This document shows, piece after piece, positions 1 to 5,283 of a stretch of 5,283 nucleotides of DNA (positions are counted from its first letter, which is position 1; each line of letters opens with the position of its first letter). Origin of the DNA: an uncultured Clostridia bacterium. Its GTDB lineage: Bacteria > Bacillota > Clostridia > Oscillospirales > Ruminococcaceae. The stretch lies in contig CAMEYZ010000155.1 of the NCBI GenBank assembly GCA_945947715.1, positions 1-5,283 of the forward strand. The letters are read 5' to 3'. Below the pieces are notes generated by a model. The model made no database searches, had not been told where the DNA came from, and was given only the letters and a program-made list of their open reading frames with translations. Position numbers and translations under genes: made by a program.

Positions 1-2544
1 GTCGCCAAGGCCCGTGACGATGATTTTTCCGTCCCTTAGCTCTGCCTTGCCGCAGGCGGTCTTGATGCCCCCCGCTTTGAGCGCCTCGCAGGAGATATCG
101 CTGTATGTGGCGTTTTCGGGCAGCAGCTTATATGTCACCTCGGCAGTGGGAGATTCCTTTGTGAGAGTATTTCTGTCGGAGCATGCCTTTATAGCTCTTA
201 CGGGGACTTCCTCTTGGGCGTTTTTGCGGCACTCCACATAGGTATTGCATGAGATGCCTTCCCGTACTTCTGCGGGGACTGCCCTGATGACCGTTTCAGC
301 CGTTGTCAAGCCCTCGGACTCTACCCGAACAGTGATATCGCCGCTTTCTGTGAGAGCGCGTATCGCCGCCACAGCCCTTCCGCTGAAAAGACGTCGGCTG
401 TTGGTCTTGTACTGGTCGTAATCGGTGGAGTCGCCGTTATCCATGCCCATGAGCACGCCTGCACCCTCAACAAACACAGTTACGCGGTTACGGGCATTTT
501 CTACAGGGTGGTTATCCTTATCCGTCACGGATATCTCCACGAATACCATATCCTCGCCGTTGGCCCTTATCTCGGACCTTTCGGGGCTAATGGAAACGGA
601 AACAGGGTCGGTAAAGCTGTATCTTATATCCTCTGCCACAGTATTTCCGTTCTCGTCGTATGCCTTGGCGGAGATGTAGCCTGCCTCGTAGGGGACTATG
701 CTGTGAGCATGGAGCACATCGCCCTTTTCATGGTCGATATGAGTTATCCCCAGTGACCTGCCGTTGACGAAAAGCTCGCAGGAGGGCGCATTTGTGTATG
801 CAATGACATCTATGAGCTGACCGTCGTTATAGTCCCAGCTGGGCAGCAGATGTATCATGGGCTTGTCCTTGAAGCTTGTCCACACGGACTGATAGAAATA
901 GTAGATATCCTTGGGCAGACATGCAGTATCAGCAGCGCCGAAATAGCTGTTTTTTGTGCTGTATGGAGTGGGCTCGCCGATGTAGTCGATGCCCGTCCAG
1001 ATGTACTGTCCGCAGCAGAATTTCCTGTCACGGTCAAGTATCCAGGCTTCCTCGGCGGGCTTGCCCCATACCACGCAGCTGTTTGCAAGGGAGGAGCACT
1101 GGTGGTCGTCATGGGTGAGCTGGGGGATATCCGCGGGGAAATGATATATCCCTCGGCTGCGGACCGCGGAGGAGGTCTCCGAGCCGTATATTACGGTGGT
1201 GGGATATTTTTTATGATGAGCGTCGTAGCAGCGCTCGGTGTAGTTATACCCCGAAACGCCCAGCATCTCGCCTATCCTCTGGGAGCGCTCCCATTCGATG
1301 AAGTTGGACGCTATAGTAACGGCGGCATTGTTCTTATAGTCGCAGCGGCGGACGTTGTTCTTAAGCATTTCTGCTATCTCATAGCCGTGGTCGTCTGCAT
1401 GAGTATCGTATATCTCGTTGCCTATGCTCCACATGATAAGGCAGGGGTGGTTGCGGTCACGCTTCACCCATTTCATAACATCGCCGGGAGCGGTCTCCTT
1501 GAAGAAGCGGGCGTTGTCAAATTCAGTCTTGGGCAGCTCCCACATATCGAAGGCCTCGTCGTCCACCAGCATGCCTATCCTGTCGCAGAGGTCCATAAGC
1601 TCGGGAGCGGGCATATTGTGGGAGGTTCTGACAGAGTTCACTCCCATTTTCTTCATAAGCATGAGCTGGCGCTCCAGCGCAGAGGTATTGAAGGCAGCAC
1701 CCAGACAGCCTAAGTCATGGTGGAGACACACACCCTTGAGCTTCATCTCCTTACCGTTGAGGGAGAAGCCGTTATCGGGGTCGAATACTATCCTTCTGAA
1801 GCCGAATTTATCCTCGGAGCAGTCCAGCACGGTACCGTCCTCTGCTATGACAAGCTCGGTTTTAAGGGTATAGAGGTTGGGCTCTTCAAGGCTCCAGAGC
1901 CGGTAATTTTCCGCATGGATAACGGTCTCGCAGCAGCTCCAGGTCACGTCCTTTTCGCCGTGAGCGGCAGCTGTACCGTCCTCGGCGAGAACAGTGTATA
2001 TCAGCTTCATGGGAGGCATCACGCTGCTAACTCCGCTAAGCTCGGTGCTTATGTAGATATCTCCGCTGTCGGAGTTGGGGGAGATATATACTCCGTCCAC
2101 GTTGATATGAACGGTGGAAAGTCTGTACAGATAAACATTTCTGAAAATTCCCGCGCCGGAATACCAGCGAGAATTGGGGGCCTGATGACGGACAATAACA
2201 TCAACGCGGTTTTCGCCCTCCTTCACATAGTCGGAGATATTCACCTGAAAGGAAGCATAGCCGTGGGTCTGGGTATATACTTCCTGACCGTTTATGAAAA
2301 TGGTGCTGTTCATGTAAACTCCGTCGAAGTAGAGGATATAGTCAGCGGAAGAGATATCGTCAATGACGAAGGTCTTTCTGTAGAAGCCGTCGTTTGACTT
2401 ATACAAATTATTGGTATCGTAAATGAGCCAGTCGTGGGGGATATCCACGGGCTTATAGTCGAGGCATGCGCTGTCGGCGAGGGTGGAATTATTTTCGGCA
2501 AGAGCAAATTCCCAGCCGTTGTTGAATAGGTTTTTCCGTTTCAT
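1..2544 (-). CDS. Glycoside hydrolase family 2 enzyme (beta-galactosidase-like, DUF4982 type), 3' end beyond the window
   Basis: Hydrolyses terminal beta-linked sugars from oligosaccharides by the retaining GH2 mechanism. The reading frame is open for 848 codons from the ATG at 2542-2544 and runs off the left edge. Domains: N-terminal jelly roll at about residues 1-150 with the GH2 motif RWYSGAGIFRNVYL (W127); Ig-like sandwich at about 150-255; TIM barrel at about 256-550 with GVCLHHDLG (H275, H276), acid/base E377 in SIGNEI, nucleophile E456 in YGSETSS and the signature WTGIDYIGEPTPY; a DUF4982-like domain at about 560-625 with ELFVNGRSLG; a GH2 C-terminal Ig-like domain at about 635-735; and a further Ig-like domain from about 745 containing LLPENATYSDIS, still open at the edge. 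Both catalytic glutamates are present, 79 residues apart. The start is supported by GAAGGAG nine bases upstream. No signal peptide is visible, so it is probably cytoplasmic. Family membership is clear; the sugar (galactose, mannose, glucuronate or other) cannot be fixed from sequence. No frameshift was seen. Confidence 0.95.
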   Translation of the reverse strand, partial: MKRKNLFNNGWEFALAENNSTLADSACLDYKPVDIPHDWLIYDTNNLYKSNDGFYRKTFVIDDISSADYILYFDGVYMNSTIFINGQEVYTQTHGYASFQVNISDYVKEGENRVDVIVRHQAPNSRWYSGAGIFRNVYLYRLSTVHINVDGVYISPNSDSGDIYISTELSGVSSVMPPMKLIYTVLAEDGTAAAHGEKDVTWSCCETVIHAENYRLWSLEEPNLYTLKTELVIAEDGTVLDCSEDKFGFRRIVFDPDNGFSLNGKEMKLKGVCLHHDLGCLGAAFNTSALERQLMLMKKMGVNSVRTSHNMPAPELMDLCDRIGMLVDDEAFDMWELPKTEFDNARFFKETAPGDVMKWVKRDRNHPCLIMWSIGNEIYDTHADDHGYEIAEMLKNNVRRCDYKNNAAVTIASNFIEWERSQRIGEMLGVSGYNYTERCYDAHHKKYPTTVIYGSETSSAVRSRGIYHFPADIPQLTHDDHQCSSLANSCVVWGKPAEEAWILDRDRKFCCGQYIWTGIDYIGEPTPYSTKNSYFGAADTACLPKDIYYFYQSVWTSFKDKPMIHLLPSWDYNDGQLIDVIAYTNAPSCELFVNGRSLGITHIDHEKGDVLHAHSIVPYEAGYISAKAYDENGNTVAEDIRYSFTDPVSVSISPERSEIRANGEDMVFVEISVTDKDNHPVENARNRVTVFVEGAGVLMGMDNGDSTDYDQYKTNSRRLFSGRAVAAIRALTESGDITVRVESEGLTTAETVIRAVPAEVREGISCNTYVECRKNAQEEVPVRAIKACSDRNTLTKESPTAEVTYKLLPENATYSDISCEALKAGGIKTACGKAELRDGKIIVTGLGD

Positions 2545-2553
2545 AAGGTTCTG

Positions 2554-2560
2554 CTCCTTC
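2554..2560 (-). promoter_or_regulatory. Ribosome binding site of the GH2 gene
   Basis: The minus strand reads GAAGGAG here, nine bases before the ATG at 2542-2544. It is a near-consensus Shine-Dalgarno sequence and fixes the start of the GH2 enzyme. Confidence 0.85.
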
Positions 2561-2573
2561 TTGTTGAGAACAA

Positions 2574-2616
2574 ATTATACTGATTATATTATATCATAGG
2601 CTTACAAAAAAGAAAA
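2574..2616 (-). promoter_or_regulatory. Probable promoter region of the GH2 gene
   Basis: The minus strand carries three perfect TATAAT hexamers, at 2588-2593, 2583-2588 (overlapping by one base) and 2574-2579, in an AT-rich stretch 30-50 bases before the start codon. The best-spaced -35 candidates are poor: TTTTCT at 2611-2616, 17 bases from the first hexamer, and TTTTTT at 2606-2611 for the second. The region lies just past the terminator of the upstream SGNH gene, so GH2 plausibly has its own promoter. Which hexamer is used cannot be told from sequence. Confidence 0.5.
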
Positions 2617-2648
2617 GGGGTGCGGAGAAAATTTTTGTTATTATTTAT

Positions 2649-2691
2649 AAAAAACAGGCAGAAGCCCGAAAGCTCCTGCCTGTAATTTTTT
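2649..2691. terminator. Bidirectional-looking rho-independent terminator after the SGNH hydrolase gene
   Basis: A perfect 8-bp stem pairs ACAGGCAG (2654-2661) with CTGCCTGT (2676-2683). It can extend by three inner AGC/GCT pairs after one mismatch, leaving a CCGAAA loop. On the minus strand the stem is followed by a T-run (2654-2649); on the plus strand by TTTTTT (2686-2691). It starts 16 bases past the SGNH hydrolase stop codon. Its obvious job is to end minus-strand transcription of that gene before the GH2 promoter. Confidence 0.85.
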
Positions 2692-2699
2692 GCCCGACA

Positions 2700-3455
2700 T
2701 CAGAACATATTGTTCCGAATTTCCTTGCCGATGTATTTTCCCTCCAAGGTCTGACCGGGGACATCGGGGTGAAGTCCGTCCTTTAAGTATCTGCCTGTGC
2801 CGCCTTCTATCTCGAACTTTTCGCAGATGCCAGAGTTATGGAAGCAGTCGATGAACTGCACTGCCATTCCGCCACATATTTTTTTCATGTTCTCGATAGA
2901 ATACTCTACCTTTCTGTTGTGGTTTGGCATGCCCGTCTGAATAGGCGAGCATACGAACACTCTTGCTGTGGGATACTCCGTCATTATAGTTTGTATACAC
3001 CAGCGCATTGCACCTGCTTCGGTGTAGGTGTTGTTGATATCAGCGTCCTTGCCCTCGAGAGCAAATTCTGCATTTCCGATGAACTGTGCCTCGTCGTTGG
3101 TGCCCATGGCGAACACGAACACGTCCGGAGCAGGATATGCGCCGCTTTTTACCTCGGAAATGAACTTCTGGATATGTACTACTGCGCAGTTGTTCATTCT
3201 CTTCTGCATTTCGTCCATATCATCGGTATCCTCCCAGCCGTCGCTTATTCCTGCGAAATCTGGGGAGTTATAGTCCTGAGTTTCAACGGTCACACCGTTT
3301 TTGGTGAATTTTCTCTTATACCATACCGAGCTGCCAACAGCCACGTTATGATGTGATGCGAAGCCTAAGTCCTTAAAAACATGATAGGACCACTGTTCGC
3401 CTGCGGTGATGCTGTCGCCGTCAACGCCTAAGTTAAGCTTTGAAAAATCAAACAT
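2700..3455 (-). CDS. SGNH/GDSL-family hydrolase (putative carbohydrate or lipid esterase)
   Basis: A 251-residue protein with the SGNH-hydrolase blocks in order: block I VDGDSIT with nucleophile S15, block II around G41 (VAVGSS), block III GTND with N120, and block V DGLHP with D226 and H229. Ser, Asp and His of a full catalytic triad and the oxyanion-hole Gly and Asn are therefore visible. The family hydrolyses acyl esters, often acetyl groups on sugars; the substrate cannot be read from sequence. Residues about 48-95, between blocks II and III, form a hydrophilic acidic stretch (GWEDTDDMDEM). No signal peptide or membrane segment is seen, so it is probably cytoplasmic. AAGGAG (3463-3468) lies seven bases before the ATG. 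It is followed by a terminator and transcribed away from the membrane-protein gene. It does not resemble the CE2-like protein outside the SGNH blocks. Confidence 0.9.
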   Translation of the reverse strand: MFDFSKLNLGVDGDSITAGEQWSYHVFKDLGFASHHNVAVGSSVWYKRKFTKNGVTVETQDYNSPDFAGISDGWEDTDDMDEMQKRMNNCAVVHIQKFISEVKSGAYPAPDVFVFAMGTNDEAQFIGNAEFALEGKDADINNTYTEAGAMRWCIQTIMTEYPTARVFVCSPIQTGMPNHNRKVEYSIENMKKICGGMAVQFIDCFHNSGICEKFEIEGGTGRYLKDGLHPDVPGQTLEGKYIGKEIRNNMF

Positions 3456-3462
3456 GGTAAAT

Positions 3463-3468
3463 CTCCTT
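3463..3468 (-). promoter_or_regulatory. Ribosome binding site of the SGNH hydrolase gene
   Basis: The minus strand reads AAGGAG seven bases before the ATG at 3453-3455, within an A-rich leader. Confidence 0.85.
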
Positions 3469-3474
3469 TTTTTT

Positions 3475-3502
3475 ACTGTAATTATTTCTGCCTATATGTC
3501 AA
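3475..3502 (-). promoter_or_regulatory. Sigma-A-type promoter of the SGNH hydrolase gene
   Basis: On the minus strand a perfect TTGACA (3497-3502) is followed after 16 bases by TACAGT (3475-3480), which matches TATAAT at four of six positions. The predicted start of transcription, near 3468, falls on or next to the ribosome binding site. The leader would be very short, which is a mild point against the exact -10 choice. The -35 box overlaps the left end of the AT palindrome. Confidence 0.55.
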
Positions 3503-3512
3503 TAATATTATT
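3501..3512. repeat. 12-bp perfect AT palindrome in the divergent intergenic region
   Basis: AATAATATTATT equals its own reverse complement. It touches the -35 box of the minus-strand SGNH gene and contains a TATTAT hexamer (3506-3511, five of six match to a -10) that could serve the plus-strand membrane-protein gene, though no good -35 is found for it. It may be an operator controlling both divergent genes or simply AT-rich promoter DNA; its all-AT content makes a chance match fairly easy. Confidence 0.35.
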
Positions 3513-3526
3513 ACCAAAAGCTTATG

Positions 3527-3532
3527 AAAGGA
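3527..3532 (+). promoter_or_regulatory. Ribosome binding site that decides the start of the membrane-protein gene
   Basis: AAAGGA lies nine bases before the ATG at 3542. It falls inside the reading frame that would begin at the earlier ATG (3524), which has no comparable site upstream. This moves the likely start six codons downstream. Confidence 0.65.
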
Positions 3533-3541
3533 TATAGTGCT

Positions 3542-3961
3542 ATGATAAAATTCAAGGAATACGGGATAATTTTTCTGCTTGGAGGAACGGTCTACTCCAT
3601 AATCGAGGTAGTGTCGCGGGGCTTTACTCACTGGAGTATGACCCTTACCGCAGGCATCGCCCTTATGATAATGTATCATCATTACGCCACTCACCCCGAG
3701 GAGGGGCTCCTTATGAAGTGCCTTTTCGGCATGGTGACCATTACCCTCTGCGAGCTTGTTTCGGGGATAATACTCAATCTGATACTGCACTGGGATGTCT
3801 GGGATTACTCTCATATGTACCTGAACTTTTTAGGTCAGATATGTCCTACCTTTACTGCCGCATGGTTTCTGATATCGGTGCCCGGGGCGTATATCTGCGA
3901 GTTTGTGCGCCTGCATTACCATGGCAGCGAGGAAGCTGTCACAGAACGTTCAGCCGTATAA
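3542..3961 (+). CDS. Four-helix membrane protein, putative ABC transporter permease (CmpB-like, PF06541 type)
   Basis: A 139-residue hydrophobic protein with about four membrane segments (residues about 7-25, 31-47, 56-83 and 98-121) and a short charged C-terminal tail. Motifs recalled from the PF06541 family are visible: GGTVYSIIEVVSRG near the N terminus, HWSM (30-33), ELVSGIILN (71-79), WDYS (87-90) and FLGQIC (96-101). The family name 'putative ABC transporter' is historical; no ATPase gene is near and the function is unknown. An in-frame ATG exists at 3524, but AAAGGA (3527-3532) sits nine bases before the ATG at 3542, so the later start is preferred. It is the only plus-strand gene here: divergent from the SGNH gene and overlapping the CE2-like gene at its 3' end by 23 bp. 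Confidence 0.85.
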   Translation: MIKFKEYGIIFLLGGTVYSIIEVVSRGFTHWSMTLTAGIALMIMYHHYATHPEEGLLMKCLFGMVTITLCELVSGIILNLILHWDVWDYSHMYLNFLGQICPTFTAAWFLISVPGAYICEFVRLHYHGSEEAVTERSAV

Positions 3962-4997
3962 AACGGGTGAGCTCCCGGGCCATTTCGTCATGCTCAGGGA
4001 TACGCGGGTGACCGTGTGTAGCGCAGCCATTCCTGCTGAAAAGATTGTGATAGGCCTTGATATTCTCGGCGATAAGCTCATCCTTTATCTCTTCGATAGT
4101 ATCGTCCCATGCCTTGTCGTGATTGAGTACGGTGGTGGTAAGAACGAATTTCGTACTGCTGCCGTACTTTTCGGACAGGCTACGGACGATTTTTTTATAG
4201 CCGTTTTTCCATTTTTCGCGGGTTTCGGGGTCGGTTATATCCACATCGTCGGAATCGGTGAGTCCATTGTGCTTGTCGTTCTGACCGAGGGCGATAATGA
4301 CGATATCGGGCGTATAGCGAGAGAAATCCCACTCTGACAGCTCACCGCCCTCGGGGAAATAGCAGAGCTTATCGTAAACGGTCTCCATGCCGATAAAGTC
4401 AGGCGCGTGGAAATAGCCCATGCCATTGAATACAGCAATGCCGCCCTGTGCGATATTGTGTATCTCAGCATTGAGAGCACGTGCGGTCTGCATGGCATAG
4501 CTATGCCACGAATTATCATAGATAGAGCCGTGATTTTCCGGGTCGGAGAGACCGACAAAATCCACTGCCTCGCAGACCTCTCCTGCGGAAACGCTATCGC
4601 CGTAGACCTCGATTTTTAGGTCATATTTTGTATCATCGGGGAGAATTTCTCCGTTTTCGATATCAATTCCCGTAAAGGTGATATAGTGGTTAGCCGCCAG
4701 CCGCTTGAAGAAAATAATAGTATGCACGCCGCCTCCGAGAGTACCTGCGGCCTTGAGCGTTATTTCCTTATCATTATTCTGCGGGTCAAGAGGGAGTCTG
4801 CCCTCCCGTCCGTCGATAACATACCCCAGCGAAACATTTCCCCAGACGGTATGATTTTTAAGGCTCACGGAGATACTGTCCCCCGTGAATCTGACCTTCA
4901 TCTGCGAGCCCGCATAGTACATAGTTGGCGCCTTAGGGTCGCTTTTGTCGATTCGTCCCATATAGCGGATATTGGGATCGTCCATTGTATATTTCAT
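3939..4997 (-). CDS. CE2-like carbohydrate esterase (acetylesterase) with N-terminal beta-sandwich and SGNH domain
   Basis: A 352-residue protein with the two-part layout of carbohydrate esterase family 2. Residues about 1-118 form a beta-sandwich (AGSQMKVRFTGDSISVSL, VHTIIFFKR). Residues about 125-350 form the SGNH hydrolase domain, with nucleophile S135 in VYGDSVSAGE, block II at AQGGI (G185 or G186), block III GQND (N240) and catalytic His H330 in HGHPRIPEHDEMA. CE2 enzymes deacetylate plant polysaccharides and oligosaccharides; the exact substrate here is unknown. The residue three before H330, where many SGNH enzymes have Asp, is Thr327; some CE2 enzymes are known to work with a Ser-His dyad. 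The length is usual for a single-module CE2. No signal peptide or carbohydrate-binding module is seen, so it is probably cytoplasmic. AAGGAG (5009-5014) lies eleven bases before the ATG. The 3' end overlaps the opposite-strand membrane-protein gene. Confidence 0.9.
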   Translation of the reverse strand: MKYTMDDPNIRYMGRIDKSDPKAPTMYYAGSQMKVRFTGDSISVSLKNHTVWGNVSLGYVIDGREGRLPLDPQNNDKEITLKAAGTLGGGVHTIIFFKRLAANHYITFTGIDIENGEILPDDTKYDLKIEVYGDSVSAGEVCEAVDFVGLSDPENHGSIYDNSWHSYAMQTARALNAEIHNIAQGGIAVFNGMGYFHAPDFIGMETVYDKLCYFPEGGELSEWDFSRYTPDIVIIALGQNDKHNGLTDSDDVDITDPETREKWKNGYKKIVRSLSEKYGSSTKFVLTTTVLNHDKAWDDTIEEIKDELIAENIKAYHNLFSRNGCATHGHPRIPEHDEMARELTRFIRLNVL

Positions 4998-5008
4998 TTG
5001 TATAGTTA

Positions 5009-5014
5009 CTCCTT
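5009..5014 (-). promoter_or_regulatory. Ribosome binding site of the CE2-like esterase gene
   Basis: The minus strand reads AAGGAG eleven bases before the ATG at 4995-4997, slightly long but acceptable spacing. The next in-frame ATG (4983-4985) would be 23 bases away, so the upstream start is preferred. Confidence 0.75.
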
Positions 5015-5090
5015 ATGGAATGTAATGAAGAGTTTCATGAAAAGAAAAGGTTAGTTCCGGTTTTTAGCTTAGGAAACTCCCTGCGGGGCT

Positions 5091-5096
5091 ATTATA
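5091..5096 (-). promoter_or_regulatory. Possible -10 element upstream of the CE2-like gene
   Basis: The minus strand has a perfect TATAAT about 94 bases before the CE2-like start codon. No recognisable -35 box lies at 16-18 bases: the sequence there is AAGAGA, and a TTGAAA at 5100-5105 is far too close. If used, it would give a leader of roughly 85-90 bases and place the large inverted repeat just upstream of the promoter. Confidence 0.35.
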
Positions 5097-5129
5097 TGTT
5101 TTCAACCGAAATTTCTCTTTCCGACGCGT

Positions 5130-5240
5130 GCGAGAGGGACACCTCCGGGGGAAAGACAAGCGGCGCTATTGTTCGTTTATTAGAAGCAGTTGTTTCAAGT
5201 GGTGCGCCGCTTTTCTCTCCCCCTATGTTTTCCCTCTCGC
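5130..5240. repeat. Large imperfect inverted repeat (111 bp), unidentified hairpin element
   Basis: Two nested stems are visible. The outer arms GCGAGAGGGA (5130-5139) and TCCCTCTCGC (5231-5240) are perfectly complementary over 10 bp. After a symmetrical 7-by-7 unpaired segment (5140-5146 and 5224-5230), the 20-base inner arms 5147-5166 and 5204-5223 pair with two mismatches, one of them a possible G-U pair depending on strand. The loop of 37 bases (5167-5203) is AT-richer than the arms. There is no T-run directly after either side, so it is not a standard terminator. It could be a small non-autonomous mobile or dispersed repeat, or a structured RNA. I do not recognise it as a named family. 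Confidence 0.75.
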
Positions 5241-5283
5241 GCTCACCCTTCCCTCGCCCTCTCTCTTTTGCGACGAAGAAGTA

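Larger units (their letters stand above)
4998..5283. other. 286-base region without a convincing gene, upstream of the CE2-like esterase
   Basis: Besides the ribosome binding site, the possible -10 and the large hairpin, this region has a perfect 10-bp palindrome TTTCATGAAA (5033-5042) and a strongly pyrimidine-rich plus strand at about 5209-5269 (purine-rich on minus). A minus-strand frame is open from the window edge to tandem stops TAA TAG (5094-5089). Its 63 codons are low-complexity, rich in Glu, Arg, Gly and Lys at the start, with no start codon or domain visible, so it is not called as a gene. Confidence 0.6.

Noticed and set aside
850..2397. Long plus-strand open frames (850-1713 and 1717-2397) antisense to GH2
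   Set aside because: They are in codon register with GH2 on the other strand. They stay open because GH2 hardly uses TTA, CTA or TCA codons; the single stop between them is the complement of one TTA Leu codon next to the HHD motif. The translations show no domain, while the GH2 frame is rich in family motifs.
2838..3356. Plus-strand 172-codon open frame antisense to the SGNH hydrolase
   Set aside because: It is also the in-register complement of the real gene, with no ribosome binding site or recognisable domain.
3524..3541. Earlier ATG for the membrane-protein gene adding six residues
   Set aside because: No Shine-Dalgarno precedes it, whereas AAAGGA inside this stretch is well placed for the ATG at 3542.
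3961..3976. Possible terminator on the minus strand (CGGG, six-base loop, CCCG, then TTTT)
   Set aside because: The stem is only 4 bp and it lies inside the CE2-like coding sequence before its stop codon, so it is unlikely to terminate that gene. On the plus strand there is no T-run after it.
3903..4337. Plus-strand open frame antisense to the CE2-like esterase
   Set aside because: It lies within the clear CE2-like coding region and lacks motifs; explained by codon bias of the real gene.
5006..5038. Ten-codon minus-strand upstream frame (MKLFITFHKE) whose end overlaps the CE2-like ribosome binding site
   Set aside because: It has no ribosome binding site of its own and no runs of a regulatory amino acid; such a short frame is expected by chance. 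Conservation in relatives would be needed to revive it.
5167..5203. CRISPR-like or tRNA-like structure around the large hairpin
   Set aside because: There is only one palindromic unit, no repeated spacer array, and no cloverleaf or anticodon arrangement in the 37-base loop.

Overview
The window looks like a carbohydrate-degradation segment from an anaerobic Firmicute, most likely a Ruminococcus or a close Oscillospiraceae relative. This is inferred from moderate GC, strong AAGGAG-type ribosome binding sites, frequent ATA (Ile) codons beside C-ending codons, and the domain architectures of the proteins. No marker gene is present, so the assignment is tentative.

The layout from left to right is as follows. 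(1) Positions 1-2544, minus strand: the first 848 codons of a large multidomain glycoside hydrolase family 2 (GH2) enzyme, cut by the left edge of the window. (2) Positions 2545-2699: a short intergenic region holding the GH2 ribosome binding site, AT-rich -10 elements and a bidirectional-looking stem-loop terminator. (3) Positions 2700-3455, minus strand: a 251-residue SGNH/GDSL hydrolase. (4) Positions 3456-3541: a divergent intergenic region with a good minus-strand promoter and a 12-bp AT palindrome. (5) Positions 3542-3961, plus strand: a 139-residue integral membrane protein of the 'putative ABC transporter permease' (CmpB-like, PF06541) type. (6) Positions 3939-4997, minus strand: a 352-residue carbohydrate esterase resembling family CE2; its 3' end overlaps the membrane-protein gene tail to tail by 23 bp. 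(7) Positions 4998-5283: no convincing gene, but a large imperfect inverted repeat (5130-5240) in a strand-asymmetric, purine/pyrimidine-rich stretch.

The three enzymes have no visible signal peptide and so appear cytoplasmic. A reasonable reading, and an inference only, is that they act on imported, acetylated plant oligosaccharides: the two esterases remove acyl groups and the GH2 enzyme removes beta-linked sugars. They share a strand but are not one simple operon. A terminator separates the SGNH gene from GH2, and an opposite-strand gene separates the CE2-like gene from the SGNH gene.

No new enzymatic system is evident. The parts most worth a second look are the 111-bp hairpin element upstream of the CE2-like gene, the convergent coding overlap, and the absence of the usual block-V Asp in the CE2-like esterase.
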